The notes under the pieces are model-generated. The model did not search any database, was not told the origin of the DNA, and saw only the letters and a list, made by a program, of their open reading frames with translations. The position numbers and the translations under genes are program-made. From the NCBI RefSeq assembly GCF_002896855.1, contig NZ_CP021850.1, forward strand, positions 2,133,665 through 2,197,664: a stretch of 64,000 nt of DNA, given 5' to 3'. Within the stretch, counting starts at the first letter, position 1. Each line of letters starts with the position of its first letter. Source of the stretch: Clostridium thermosuccinogenes. Its GTDB lineage: Bacteria > Bacillota > Clostridia > Acetivibrionales > DSM-5807. Positions 9,300 to 18,019 of this stretch are shown one piece after another.

Positions 9300-10196
9300 T
9301 CAGACATTTGGTTTTTGAGTATTATACCTGAAGCAGCCTGGCGGATAGCCTTCCTCCCTCTTGAAAAACTGATTAAAATAATATTCGCTGGAAAATCCAA
9401 GCATGTCGGATATCTGTTTTAAAGACAAGTCCGTTTCTCTTAAAAGCTCACGGGCTTTTTGAAATTTGGACTTCACGATCAAATCCTTGACGGAGGTTCC
9501 TTTTGCTTCCCTTACAATCCGGAGCACCTGCTTTTCGCTCAAATGCATGTATTTAGCCACATCACCGACTGTTATGGCATTTGATATGTTATCGTCGATG
9601 AACTTCTCAATTTGCTCAATCCTATAATCACTTTTTCTGTTTTTCAACGGTACACTATATCTAATAGGCACACTTTCACTCATTGCCCTTGATGCTGCGG
9701 TTATGATCATAGTAGCAAGGCTCTTTATATTTGTATAATAACCGGCATGCTGGTAATATGCTTCTTCCAGCGCCCTGTTAAAAAGCTCTATCGAGCCGTG
9801 GGCATCCTTGAAGCTTCTGCAGGGAGTGTCTCGTAAAATCTCCAGAATGAATTTTTCCTCCGAAGGTGCGTCATCTGTCAGGTTTATATCACAATTGATG
9901 CAGTATTCCACCATCTTACCGTCACCGATACTCCGCTGCTCATGGAAAACCCCCGGGGCAGTAAGATAGAATTCCCCCTCTTTTGCTTCAAACTCACCGT
10001 CGTCCAGCACGACTGAGCATCCCCCTGAAGCTATAAAATGAAATTCATAAGATGAATGGGTATGCCTGTTTATATGCCAGTCTCCGTCATGGATCATCGC
10101 CCTGAACCATAAAACATCTATGTCTAGCTTTCCTGCTACAATTTTCAGATCAATTTCCGAAAGCTTTCGGGAAGCTTTAACCAAATCAAATTTCAC
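9300..10196 (-). CDS. AraC-family transcriptional regulator with cupin sensor
   Basis: A 298-residue protein. The N-terminal half is a cupin-like ligand-binding domain (HTHSSYEFHFIASGG, FYLTAPGVFHEQR). The C-terminal half has the two helix-turn-helix motifs of the AraC/XylS family (VAKYMHLSEKQVLRIVRE and LKQISDMLGFSSEYYFNQFF). Such regulators usually respond to a sugar or oligosaccharide. The start is a GTG at 10196, four bases after GGAGGAG. Its position 180 nt upstream of the GH38 gene on the same strand suggests that it regulates mannoside use. That target is inferred. Confidence 0.92.
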   Translation of the reverse strand: MKFDLVKASRKLSEIDLKIVAGKLDIDVLWFRAMIHDGDWHINRHTHSSYEFHFIASGGCSVVLDDGEFEAKEGEFYLTAPGVFHEQRSIGDGKMVEYCINCDINLTDDAPSEEKFILEILRDTPCRSFKDAHGSIELFNRALEEAYYQHAGYYTNIKSLATMIITAASRAMSESVPIRYSVPLKNRKSDYRIEQIEKFIDDNISNAITVGDVAKYMHLSEKQVLRIVREAKGTSVKDLIVKSKFQKARELLRETDLSLKQISDMLGFSSEYYFNQFFKREEGYPPGCFRYNTQKPNV

Positions 10197-10229
10197 AAAA
10201 CTCCTCCAAAGATAAAATTATAATTTTAA

Positions 10230-11354
10230 TTAAGCATGTTCCGTTACTAAAATTCTGTCCGCAATCTTGCAAAGACCTGTTCTCAGCCTTGGATTTCCTT
10301 CCACAAGCCAGCTGGAAGGTATCCAAAAGCTCATAATATTATTTTTGTTCTTTCTTAGATAGGAATATATTATCTGGGCTTCGTCGATTTCCTGACGGCT
10401 CAGGACACCGCCCACACATAAACCGCTATTTTTAAAGCCTTTTAATATGATGCTCTTTAAATACTCCAATACATCCTCTTTGTCGGCGCTTTCCATAAAA
10501 AACGATTCAGCGCCCATCAATCGATTGCCTTTGAAAAGAAATATTTTTAAGCTGCTCTTTCCTGTAGGTTCTATCGCTATTATATTCCTTCTTTTGGACG
10601 AAGACTCAATCAGCATTTGCTTGCTTAAAACATGCCTGATGGCCCTCAAATCATCCCTGTACTTTGCAGCCTTTTCAAAGTCCAGCCTGTCGGCTGCCTG
10701 GCTGATTTTTTCCTTTATGGATTCTACAACCGAGTTGTCCTTTCCTTCGAGAAAGAGCACAATATTTTCAATGCATTTCCTATAAGCGTCATGGTCGGCA
10801 TCCTTCCTGCAAGCTCCCATGCATATGCCCAAACTGTAATTAAGGCATCCTGACGATTTTCCTGCGGAAGGCATCCTGCTGCATTTCCTTATAGGATAAC
10901 ATTCTTTTATGAAGGATACGACCCTCTCCACACTGCTAAGGCTCGTGTACGGTCCGAAAAACAAGGAACCGTCATCATCTTTTTCAGCAGCAACAGATAC
11001 CCGGGGAAACCTTTCTGACATGCTGATTTTTATGTAAGTATATCTCCTGTCATTTTTCAATTGCGAATTATATTTGGGCTTTATTTCCTTTATCAGCCTG
11101 CATTCTGTTATAAACGCTTCCAGTTCGGTATCTGTCAAAATATATTCTATGCTGTGGATGTTCTCCACCAAAGCGTTTATTTTTGGTGATCTGTCCCTTT
11201 GGTTGTAAAAGTACTGTATCACCCTGTTTTTTAACTTTTTGGCCTTGCCTACATATATTATATTTCCTAAGGAATCTTTCATGATATATACGCCAGGCTT
11301 TGGAGGAAAAAGCTTTACCTGTTCAATCAAATCCATAGCTGAAGTTCTTTTCAT
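10230..11354 (-). CDS. UvrC N-terminal-half protein (GIY-YIG nuclease + UVR domain)
   Basis: A 374-residue protein that matches only the first half of UvrC. It has a GIY-YIG nuclease domain (PPKPGVYIMKDSLGNIIYVG with KAKKLKNRV; catalytic Arg and Glu in TDTELEAFITECRLIK), the Cys-rich segment (CSRMPSAGKSSGCLNYSLGICMGAC) and a UVR motif (AADRLDFEKAAKYRDDLRAI). The RNase H-like second nuclease and the helix-hairpin-helix domain of full UvrC (about 600 residues) are missing, and no continuation was seen in other frames. Its tail is unique. The start at 11354 has AAAGGA upstream; an earlier ATG at 11390 has none. It may be a Cho-like excision nuclease (Cho has the same truncated plan) rather than a broken uvrC. 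Confidence 0.85.
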   Translation of the reverse strand: MKRTSAMDLIEQVKLFPPKPGVYIMKDSLGNIIYVGKAKKLKNRVIQYFYNQRDRSPKINALVENIHSIEYILTDTELEAFITECRLIKEIKPKYNSQLKNDRRYTYIKISMSERFPRVSVAAEKDDDGSLFFGPYTSLSSVERVVSFIKECYPIRKCSRMPSAGKSSGCLNYSLGICMGACRKDADHDAYRKCIENIVLFLEGKDNSVVESIKEKISQAADRLDFEKAAKYRDDLRAIRHVLSKQMLIESSSKRRNIIAIEPTGKSSLKIFLFKGNRLMGAESFFMESADKEDVLEYLKSIILKGFKNSGLCVGGVLSRQEIDEAQIIYSYLRKNKNNIMSFWIPSSWLVEGNPRLRTGLCKIADRILVTEHA

Positions 11355-11540
11355 ACATATTTTCCTTTGTAATAGCATTATGAATATCAAACCTTAAATT
11401 GCCCATATAAATCAATTATAACAAAAATGTGTCGGAAATCTCAAACTTGTTATGTGCGGTTACTGCAAAAAAAGAGTTTTGAGCACATAGCAATCAATGC
11501 GTCTATTATGGACTGAATCCATTATAAAGTTATATAAAAC

Positions 11541-11566
11541 AAAAAAGAAGCCCGATTATATCGAGC
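11541..11566 (-). terminator. Terminator after yqeY
   Basis: AGCCCGAT and ATCGAGCT form a short stem (with G-U pairs on the RNA), followed on the minus strand by TTCTTTTTT. It lies directly after the yqeY stop. Confidence 0.75.
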
Positions 11567-11572
11567 TCCTTT

Positions 11573-12016
11573 TTATCCTAAAAGTTTACTTGCTATTTGG
11601 TTTACTGTTTTTCCGTCAGCTCTGCCTTTGACCTTAGGCAGCACTATCTTCATTACCTTACCTATATCTCTGGCTGAACTTGCTCCAGATTCGTTTATTG
11701 CTTCCCTTACCAGGGCTTCGATTTCCTCCTCTGTAAGCTGCTGCGGCAGATACTGCATCAGCACATCAATCTCAGCCTTAAGGTTATCAACAAGATCCTG
11801 CCTTCCACTATCTATAAACTCAGGAAGGGATTCCTTCCTTTGCTTAACTTCCTTAGCCACTACCTCAATTATACCATCATCGTCAAGGGTTATCTTCTTA
11901 TCTTTCTCTATCTGAAGTACAGCAGACCTGACCATTTGGATAGCGTTTTTCTTAACGATATCCTTATCCCTCATAGCAACTTTCAAATCATCAAGCAGTC
12001 TTTCCTTAAGGGACAT
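11573..12016 (-). CDS. yqeY: GatB/YqeY domain protein
   Basis: A 147-residue stand-alone YqeY protein. It begins MSLKERLLDDLKVAMRDKD and carries the family run KNAIQMVRSAVLQIEKDK, with a C-terminal GKVMKIVLPKVKGRADGK. The family resembles the tail domain of GatB, which helps bind tRNA in the Glu/Asp-tRNA amidotransferase; the role of free YqeY is not settled. It follows rpsU by 14 nt. The rpsU-yqeY pairing is conserved in Firmicutes and supports a translation-linked role. Confidence 0.93.
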   Translation of the reverse strand: MSLKERLLDDLKVAMRDKDIVKKNAIQMVRSAVLQIEKDKKITLDDDGIIEVVAKEVKQRKESLPEFIDSGRQDLVDNLKAEIDVLMQYLPQQLTEEEIEALVREAINESGASSARDIGKVMKIVLPKVKGRADGKTVNQIASKLLG

Positions 12017-12030
12017 TAAGATGGCCTCCC

Positions 12031-12207
12031 TTATTTAAACTTCCTTTTTCTTGCAGCTTCAGATTTCTTTTTTCTCTTTACACTGGGTTTCTCGTAATGC
12101 TCTCTTTTTCTTACTTCGGCTAAAACTCCAGCTTTAGCGCACTGTCTCTTAAACCTTTTGAGAGCACTCTCAAGAGACTCATTCTCTTTAACTCTTACTT
12201 CAGACAT
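12031..12207 (-). CDS. rpsU: 30S ribosomal protein S21
   Basis: A 58-residue protein, [19 protein letters not shown], ending in a very basic tail ([15 protein letters not shown]). This is standard bS21, which sits on the 30S platform near the anti-Shine-Dalgarno. The start at 12207 is fixed by GGAGGGAGG eight bases upstream and by the family length; a longer frame to 12300 is not credible. It is cotranscribed with yqeY. Confidence 0.97.
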   Translation of the reverse strand: MSEVRVKENESLESALKRFKRQCAKAGVLAEVRKREHYEKPSVKRKKKSEAARKRKFK

Positions 12208-12307
12208 GTATTTCCCTCCCTCCGATGGTAACAATTGTGCCAAGAATAAACTGTCTATATTACTGCAACTATTATTGGGATGTAAGCTAAAATACAGCAC
12301 ATTAAAT

Positions 12308-12337
12308 ATTATATATTATTTGACAAAATAAAGTCAA
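12308..12337 (-). promoter_or_regulatory. Promoter of rpsU-yqeY
   Basis: On the minus strand, TTGACT (12332-12337) and TATAAT (12308-12313) are separated by 18 bases, about 100 nt upstream of rpsU. Confidence 0.75.
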
Positions 12338-12390
12338 TAGCTAATATAAAGCCCTTAGCTCAACTTTACAAAAGTTTACCATTTAAGACG

Positions 12391-12735
12391 TTAAATAATC
12401 TTTGGTCCCAGATCTTTTCCACCCAGCAGGTGGTAATGAAGATGGAGAACAGTCTGACCTGCGTCAGGACCACAATTATTTATGAGCCTGTAACCTTTAT
12501 CTGAAATTCCCAGTTTTTCAGCTATTTTGTTGGCAGCGAGATGGATATCCATTAAAATAGAAGCATTTTTTTCCGTCAACTTCTTTACGCTCTCAATATG
12601 TTGTTTGGGAACTATCAGCACATGTATGGGAGCAACAGGCTGTATATCATTGAAAGCCAATACCTTTTCATCCTCATAGACAATGGTCGACGGTATCTCT
12701 CTTTTGATAATTTTACAAAATATGCAATTTTCCAT
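12391..12735 (-). CDS. HIT-family nucleotide hydrolase (HinT-like)
   Basis: A 114-residue histidine-triad protein. It begins with a CxxC-like ENCIFCKIIKREIPS and carries AFNDIQPVAPIHVLIVPKQHI. It ends with the active-site triad VLHLHYHLLGG (H-x-H-x-H). Members hydrolyse AMP or GMP from phosphoramidates such as aminoacyl-adenylates. It lies between rpsU and alaS on the same strand. The AAAGGAG site is about 11 nt upstream of the ATG. It is full length for HinT. Confidence 0.94.
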   Translation of the reverse strand: MENCIFCKIIKREIPSTIVYEDEKVLAFNDIQPVAPIHVLIVPKQHIESVKKLTEKNASILMDIHLAANKIAEKLGISDKGYRLINNCGPDAGQTVLHLHYHLLGGKDLGPKII

Positions 12736-12842
12736 GTTTTTAAGGCTCCTTTCAAATCATATAATATTTAACATACAATATGCAATCAGCTGTAATATAT
12801 AAATTGCAGGAACATAGCAGTTTTTGGCAATGGAGAAAAGTT

Positions 12843-12879
12843 GGGCTTTCCGGCTCCCAAGGAATAATCCTGAAAGCCC
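12843..12879 (-). terminator. Probable terminator after alaS
   Basis: GGGCTTTC (12843-12850) and GAAAGCCC (12872-12879) form an 8-bp stem with a partly paired loop. On the minus strand it is followed by AACTTTTCT. It lies about 140 nt beyond the alaS stop. A longer outer pairing (AATGGAGAA/TTCTCCATT) surrounds it. Confidence 0.5.
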
Positions 12880-13018
12880 GAATCATATTCTCCATTCAAA
12901 TTTCCTTTAATCCTTATATATAGTTTAACTCGTTGTGCTAGCATTTCCTGCTTGAAAAGCATGGGGCTTCCTAGCACTCTTCAAACTCTGCCGGGATCAG
13001 TCAATCATTCTTGACAGC

Positions 13019-15661
13019 TTACTTTACTTGAGTTCCCACCACATTTACCACATGGCTTAAAGCTTCATCGATTTTTGAAACATCTTTACCTCCGGCCTGA
13101 GCCATGTCAGGGCGTCCGCCTCCGCCGCCACCGGCGATTTTAGCTACCTCTCTTATGATATTGCCGGAATGGATTCCCTTTTCAACCACATCCTTGGTAG
13201 CAGTTACAACAAAGTTTACTTTTCCGCCATAGGAAGTAGCCAGGGCAACAACTCCGGAGCCCAGCTTGTTCTTTAAGGTATCCCCGGTATTTCTGAGCCC
13301 TTCCATATCCAACTGATCGAAACGGGCGGTAACAACCTTGATTCCCTTTACTTCTACTGCTTTTGCCAGCACATCATCGATGGAGCTGGTCACCAGCTTG
13401 CTCCTCAGCTTTTCAATTTCCTTTTCTGCTTCTTTCAGTTGAGCGGCCATCGATTCTACCTTTTTCACACTGTCCTGAGGGTTGGATTTAAGTGCGGATG
13501 CTACTTCATTTAGAATTCTCTCCCTCTCATTAAAGTATTCAATTGCCGCTTTACCCGTCAAAGCCTCTATCCTTCTGATACCTGAGGCCACACCGCTTTC
13601 ACCGAGGATTTTAATCAACCCTGCCTGGGATGTATTCTTAAGATGTGTACCTCCACAAAGCTCAATGCTGTAGTCCCCCATCTTAACTACCCTTACGATA
13701 TCCCCGTACTTCTCACCGAATAAAGCCATGGCTCCAAGCTTTCTCGCTTCATCCACCGGCATTTCCATAACCGTTACCGGCAGGCTTTCGAGGATCTTTT
13801 CATTGACCTCCTGCTCAATTTTCCTTAAGTCATCCGGGTCTACCGATGAGAAATGGGTAAAGTCAAACCTTAACCTACCTGGCTCAACCAATGATCCAGC
13901 CTGGGTTACATGGGTTCCCAGCACATTTCTCAGGGCTTTCTGAAGCAGATGGGTTGCAGAATGGTTTCTGGCGATGTCCATCCTTCTGGCCGAATCAATT
14001 TGGGCTTTTACTGTTTCGTTTGCTTCTACCAGCCCCTTTTCAACCACACCTATATGCAGGTATTTCCCGTCGGCAGTTTTTTTGCAGTCGGTAACCCTTA
14101 CAATTCCACTGGCAGCCTTGATATATCCTGTGTCTCCCACCTGACCGCCGCTTTCGCCATAGAAAGGAGTCCTGTCCAGGATAATTGTCACTTCTTCTCC
14201 TTCCTGGGCATTTTCAACTATTTCATCGTCCTTTATTATATAGACGATCTTCGAATCGGATTCATCCGTTTCATACCCGACAAACTCCGTCTTCAAATTC
14301 TTATCGAGCTTTCCATATATGCTGTCATCTCCCCAGGCTGCAGCACCTTTATTCTTAAGGGCGTCCCTGGCTTTCTGCTTCTGCTGGGCCATTTCCTTTT
14401 GAAAGCCTTCCTCATCTATTTCAAGGCCGTTTTCACCAGCTATCTCCCTTGTGAGGTCAAGAGGGAAACCATAAGTATCATGCAGCTTGAACACCATATC
14501 TCCGGAAATAACCTTACGATTTTCTGCTTTGGTTTTTTCTATAAACTCATTAAGTATGGCCAAGCCCTGATCTATGGTTGCATTGAATTTTTCCTCTTCT
14601 ATGCTTATCACTTTCCGGATGTAGTCGGCGTTTTCCTGCAGTTCGGGATATGCCTGCCTGGATTCATTAATAACCACCATAGCCACATCATGAAGGAAAG
14701 GCTTATCAATACCCAGCAGCTTTCCATGCCTTGCGGCTCTCCTCAGCAGCCTTCTTAATACATATCCTCTTCCTTCGTTGGAGGGTATTACTCCGTCGGA
14801 AACCATCATGGTGGTGCTTCTCATATGGTCCGTTATTACCCTGATGGAAATGTCAGCTTTTTCGGATTGGCCGTACTCAACTCCTGCCATTTTACATACA
14901 TAATTTAGTACATTCCTTACGGTATCAACTTCAAAAAGGTTGTTTACATCCTGAGATATCACCGCAAGCCTTTCCAGGCCCATTCCGGTATCGATGTTGG
15001 GCTTGGCGAGCCTTGTATAGCTTCCGTCCTCATGCCTGTAAAATTGTGTGAATACCAGGTTCCAGAACTCTATGAATCTGTCACAGTCGCAGCCAACTTT
15101 GCAGTCAGGTTTTCCGCAGCCTTTGTCAACCCCTCTGTCAAAATAGATTTCAGAGCAGGGTCCGCAGGGGCCGGTGCCGTGTTCCCAGAAATTATCCGCC
15201 TTGCCCATTCTCACAATCCGGTCCGGGCTTAATCCTACCTTCTTGTTCCATATTTCAAAAGCTTCATCATCATCCTCATATATGGAAACATAGAGCCTGT
15301 CCTCCGGCATTTCCAGCACCTTTGTTACAAACTCCCATGCCCATGGAATCGCTTCGTTCTTAAAATAATCCCCAAAGGAGAAGTTGCCCAGCATTTCAAA
15401 AAATGTACCATGCCTTGCGGTTTTTCCCACATTCTCTATATCCGGAGTCCTTATACACTTCTGGCATGTGGTGACCCTTCTCCTTGGCGGTTCCTGATCC
15501 CCTGTAAAATATGGTTTCAAAGGAGCCATTCCTGAGTTTATCAACAGCAGGCTGGGGTCATTTTGCGGAATGAGAGAAAAACTGGGAAGCCTAAGATGGC
15601 CTTTGCTTTCAAAAAACTTTAGATATTCTTCCCTGAGTTCGTTCAAACCTAGTTTTTTCAT
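13019..15661 (-). CDS. alaS: Alanyl-tRNA synthetase
   Basis: An 880-residue class II synthetase with all AlaRS parts. The catalytic domain begins LGLNELREEYLKFFESKGH with LINSGMAPLKPYFTG. The editing domain has the zinc-binding HxxxH of RNHSATHLLQKAL and the later CGGTHLKNTS. The C-Ala domain has GGGGGGRPDMAQAGGKD. It charges tRNA-Ala and clears Ser/Gly mischarging. Length is normal. An AAAGGATG site precedes the ATG. A T-box with a GCA specifier lies about 400 nt upstream on the same strand and is its most likely regulator. Confidence 0.97.
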   Translation of the reverse strand: MKKLGLNELREEYLKFFESKGHLRLPSFSLIPQNDPSLLLINSGMAPLKPYFTGDQEPPRRRVTTCQKCIRTPDIENVGKTARHGTFFEMLGNFSFGDYFKNEAIPWAWEFVTKVLEMPEDRLYVSIYEDDDEAFEIWNKKVGLSPDRIVRMGKADNFWEHGTGPCGPCSEIYFDRGVDKGCGKPDCKVGCDCDRFIEFWNLVFTQFYRHEDGSYTRLAKPNIDTGMGLERLAVISQDVNNLFEVDTVRNVLNYVCKMAGVEYGQSEKADISIRVITDHMRSTTMMVSDGVIPSNEGRGYVLRRLLRRAARHGKLLGIDKPFLHDVAMVVINESRQAYPELQENADYIRKVISIEEEKFNATIDQGLAILNEFIEKTKAENRKVISGDMVFKLHDTYGFPLDLTREIAGENGLEIDEEGFQKEMAQQKQKARDALKNKGAAAWGDDSIYGKLDKNLKTEFVGYETDESDSKIVYIIKDDEIVENAQEGEEVTIILDRTPFYGESGGQVGDTGYIKAASGIVRVTDCKKTADGKYLHIGVVEKGLVEANETVKAQIDSARRMDIARNHSATHLLQKALRNVLGTHVTQAGSLVEPGRLRFDFTHFSSVDPDDLRKIEQEVNEKILESLPVTVMEMPVDEARKLGAMALFGEKYGDIVRVVKMGDYSIELCGGTHLKNTSQAGLIKILGESGVASGIRRIEALTGKAAIEYFNERERILNEVASALKSNPQDSVKKVESMAAQLKEAEKEIEKLRSKLVTSSIDDVLAKAVEVKGIKVVTARFDQLDMEGLRNTGDTLKNKLGSGVVALATSYGGKVNFVVTATKDVVEKGIHSGNIIREVAKIAGGGGGGRPDMAQAGGKDVSKIDEALSHVVNVVGTQVK

Positions 15662-16061
15662 TCAAAACATCCTTTCTTTTTGATTGTGTTTCTGAATCCT
15701 ATTTTATCCATTAGCTCATATTATAACTTTTTCATTTACCGGTACTTTCTAAACATTTCTGAGTTTAAATAGCATAAATTTCTATCAAAAAACTCTTTGC
15801 ATAGCTATCTCCAATTAGCCGGCATAGCTACTCATACTTGCAAAAATCAATAAATAAAGCTCATTCAATGATGAACATAGCCTTCATATTCATGCCAGCG
15901 AGTTAGCTCACTTCTATTATTTCACACAATTTGCCAATCCATATCTAAAACTTTGCTTTAAATAAAAAACATCACATCATGCCCGCAGCTATATGGATTT
16001 CAAATATCATTTCTTATGTTGATTGAGGATGTGGTATTTATAAAATGAATGCTGCTTCCAA
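15662..16061. other. 400-nt spacer between T-box and alaS, no gene seen
   Basis: AT-rich sequence with no ORF that has a usable RBS. The words CATAGCTATCT and CATAGCTACTC repeat loosely near 15800-15830. I see no second promoter, riboswitch or mobile element. It would be part of the alaS 5' untranslated region if the T-box transcript reads through. Confidence 0.4.
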
Positions 16062-16290
16062 ATAAAAACTCCCGTCCTGATAAACAGGGACGAGAGTATA
16101 TCACGCGGTACCACCCTTATTCCCTGCATTGCAGGGCCCTCAAACACTTTAACGCAGTTAACGGCAAACCTTTTTACGGCTGCAGCTCCGAGGACTGCTT
16201 CATTTATAAAATACCGGAAACTCGCACCAACCGTTTCCTCTCTTAAGGCTATTTTATAAACTACTTCTTCCCTTCATAGCTTTTGAATAT
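16062..16290 (-). promoter_or_regulatory. T-box leader, alanine (GCA) specifier predicted
   Basis: Read on the minus strand, the element ends with the T-box antiterminator core GGGTGGTACCGCG and a terminator made of ACTCTCGTCCCTG/CAGGACGGGAGT followed by TTTTTATTT. Stem I is visible as TTTATAAAAT/ATTTTATAAA around an apical part with AAGAGAGG and TTTCCGG. Its 5' side has AGTAG and its 3' side has GAAGCAGTC, so the specifier triplet after the conserved GAA reads GCA (Ala). Uncharged tRNA-Ala should stabilise the antiterminator. The next gene downstream is alaS, though 400 nt away. Confidence 0.88.
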
Positions 16291-16482
16291 TTTGCTATAT
16301 GCATCTGCTTCATTAAATTATATTAAAGCATGCTGGTGGTTGTCAATAGATTGTAATTTGCAGCAATATGCAGAATAAAATGAGGCCGAAGCCTATGCAG
16401 GAGCTTTAATATAGGTAGATATAATACGGTTCTAACTATAGCTCTAATATAGCTTTAATCTATCGATACCTCTGTTCCAATG

Positions 16483-17532
16483 TCACACGATTGCTTCTAT
16501 CGCCCTTTTCAGAACAGCCTTTATCATAGCCAGCACCGGAACTGCCAGCATCATCCCGATCAAACCGAAAAATTCGCCCCCCACCAGCACTGCCAGCATT
16601 GTAGAAACGGGATGTAGCCCCAATCTTCCTTCAATTATCTTAGGAGATATGAAATTGTTGTCAATCTGCTGGATTAAAGTAAAGACGCCTATGGTCCACA
16701 AGGCTTTTACCGGCGAATCCAGAAGAGCTACTGCAACAGCCGGTACAGCTCCTATTATCGGTCCGAAAAAGGGAATGATATTTGCCGCTCCTCCTATCAG
16801 ACCGAGAACTAACGGATATTTCACCCGGACTATAACTAAACCGATGGTCTCCAGTATGCCAACTATTAAAGCAGTCAAAAGCTGCCCTTGAATAAAATTG
16901 GACAGTATTCCGTGTATATCCCTGCCGGCGTTTATCATGCCGTTTCTCCATTTTTTCGGTATGAGCATCAATGCTGAATTTTTAAAAAAATCCACATCCT
17001 TAATGAAATAATATGCTATAACCATTGCCAGCGTAAAGTCAAACACTAAGTTTATTGTGCCAATAAAGCCGGTGAAGGTTTTCCTTAAAGTCTCAGTCAC
17101 ATATTTCTGGACGATATCCAAACCATTCAGCAGTTCATTAAAAACCATCCCCTTGATATCATCCGGCCAATTGCTGTAGCGTATGGCGTATAAAAAATTA
17201 TTCAGCATGCGCTGATATTCTGTTATTATTTCAGGGAGAGTATTCATAAGCTCCCGGGTATTGTTGATAAGCTCCGGTATCAAAAACAGAACCACTGAAA
17301 TAACCGTGGCTATAATAAGTGAATAAACCAATAGTATACCTTTGGATTTAGGTATTTTCTTTTTTTCCAGCTTGGCTACAATTGGACTCACCATATAGGT
17401 TATGAAAACAGCCATAAAAAACGGAGACAATATCTTTTTAATTTTTGAACCATAACGATAGAAAAATAATACCATCAGAATGATCAGCACTATTATTATG
17501 GCATAAAGCACAATTTTCTTCTTGGATGGCAT
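16483..17532 (-). CDS. AI-2E family membrane transporter
   Basis: A 349-residue integral membrane protein with about eight hydrophobic helices. The first two follow a basic start (MPSKKKIVLYAIIIVLIILM). It carries the family pattern FIQGQLLTALIVGILETIGL, LGLIGGAANIIPFFGPIIGA and a C-terminal GEFFGLIGMMLAVPVLAMIK. The family includes quorum-signal exporters and Na+/H+ antiporters; the substrate here is unknown. A stretch of GGGGA-like sequence serves as RBS. It is separated from the small glycine-zipper gene upstream by a palindromic terminator, so it is likely a separate transcript. Confidence 0.92.
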   Translation of the reverse strand: MPSKKKIVLYAIIIVLIILMVLFFYRYGSKIKKILSPFFMAVFITYMVSPIVAKLEKKKIPKSKGILLVYSLIIATVISVVLFLIPELINNTRELMNTLPEIITEYQRMLNNFLYAIRYSNWPDDIKGMVFNELLNGLDIVQKYVTETLRKTFTGFIGTINLVFDFTLAMVIAYYFIKDVDFFKNSALMLIPKKWRNGMINAGRDIHGILSNFIQGQLLTALIVGILETIGLVIVRVKYPLVLGLIGGAANIIPFFGPIIGAVPAVAVALLDSPVKALWTIGVFTLIQQIDNNFISPKIIEGRLGLHPVSTMLAVLVGGEFFGLIGMMLAVPVLAMIKAVLKRAIEAIV

Positions 17533-17760
17533 AAATCATCCCCTTTACAAGCATTCAGCGCTACATTCTCATACTGGAAAACAATAGTTTAAGCTCTTAT
17601 AGCGTTTCCTGGAAGTTGCAATCAAACTGTGTCCGGTTTATGTATATCTGGATGCCGGGTATGTTTAAACCCAGTTTAAATAAACAGAGCCTTTCTCAAT
17701 CAATTAATTTGCTTTTGTGCTTCATTTTCCAGACCATATAGCAAAACAGGATATTTTGTC

Positions 17761-17797
17761 GATATAAAAGACTGGAGATTCTCCAGCCTTTTATATC
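17761..17797. terminator. Bidirectional terminator (37-nt palindrome)
   Basis: GATATAAAAG and CTTTTATATC frame an inner stem ACTGGAGATTCTCCAGC. Both strands read a GC stem followed by CTTTTATAT. It ends the transcript of the small protein at 17806. Confidence 0.8.
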
Positions 17798-17805
17798 AGG
17801 ATATT

Positions 17806-17985
17806 TTAATGGAACAAGTCAACCACATCACCAATTAAATGACTGGTTTTTCTTACAAGATTTCTGCCGGTTTTCATCATCTTCCTTCTGTTTCTGCCCT
17901 TCATCATATCGCTACTCATCATCATGCTTACTGATGCTCCAATCATTCCTCCTACAATCAATCCTGTCGTAAATCCATTTCTCAT
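17806..17985 (-). CDS. Small glycine-zipper (YtxH-like) membrane protein
   Basis: A 59-residue protein starting MRNGFTTGLIVGGMIGASVS. It has one short membrane segment with a glycine-zipper pattern (GLIVGGMIGASVSMMM), then a basic, Met-rich tail (KGRNRRKMMKTGRNLVRK) and a short amphipathic end. GGAGTGA precedes the ATG. It resembles YtxH-type small stress proteins of Firmicutes by size and pattern, but I cannot name an orthologue. It follows the PRC-barrel gene closely (34 nt), so the two may be cotranscribed. Confidence 0.8.
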   Translation of the reverse strand: MRNGFTTGLIVGGMIGASVSMMMSSDMMKGRNRRKMMKTGRNLVRKTSHLIGDVVDLFH

Positions 17986-18019
17986 ATATAAATCACTCCT
18001 TTCTATTCTGTTTATATAT

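Noticed and set aside
16049-16246. 65-codon plus-strand ORF
   Set aside because: It lies antisense to the alanine T-box leader and has no supporting RBS.
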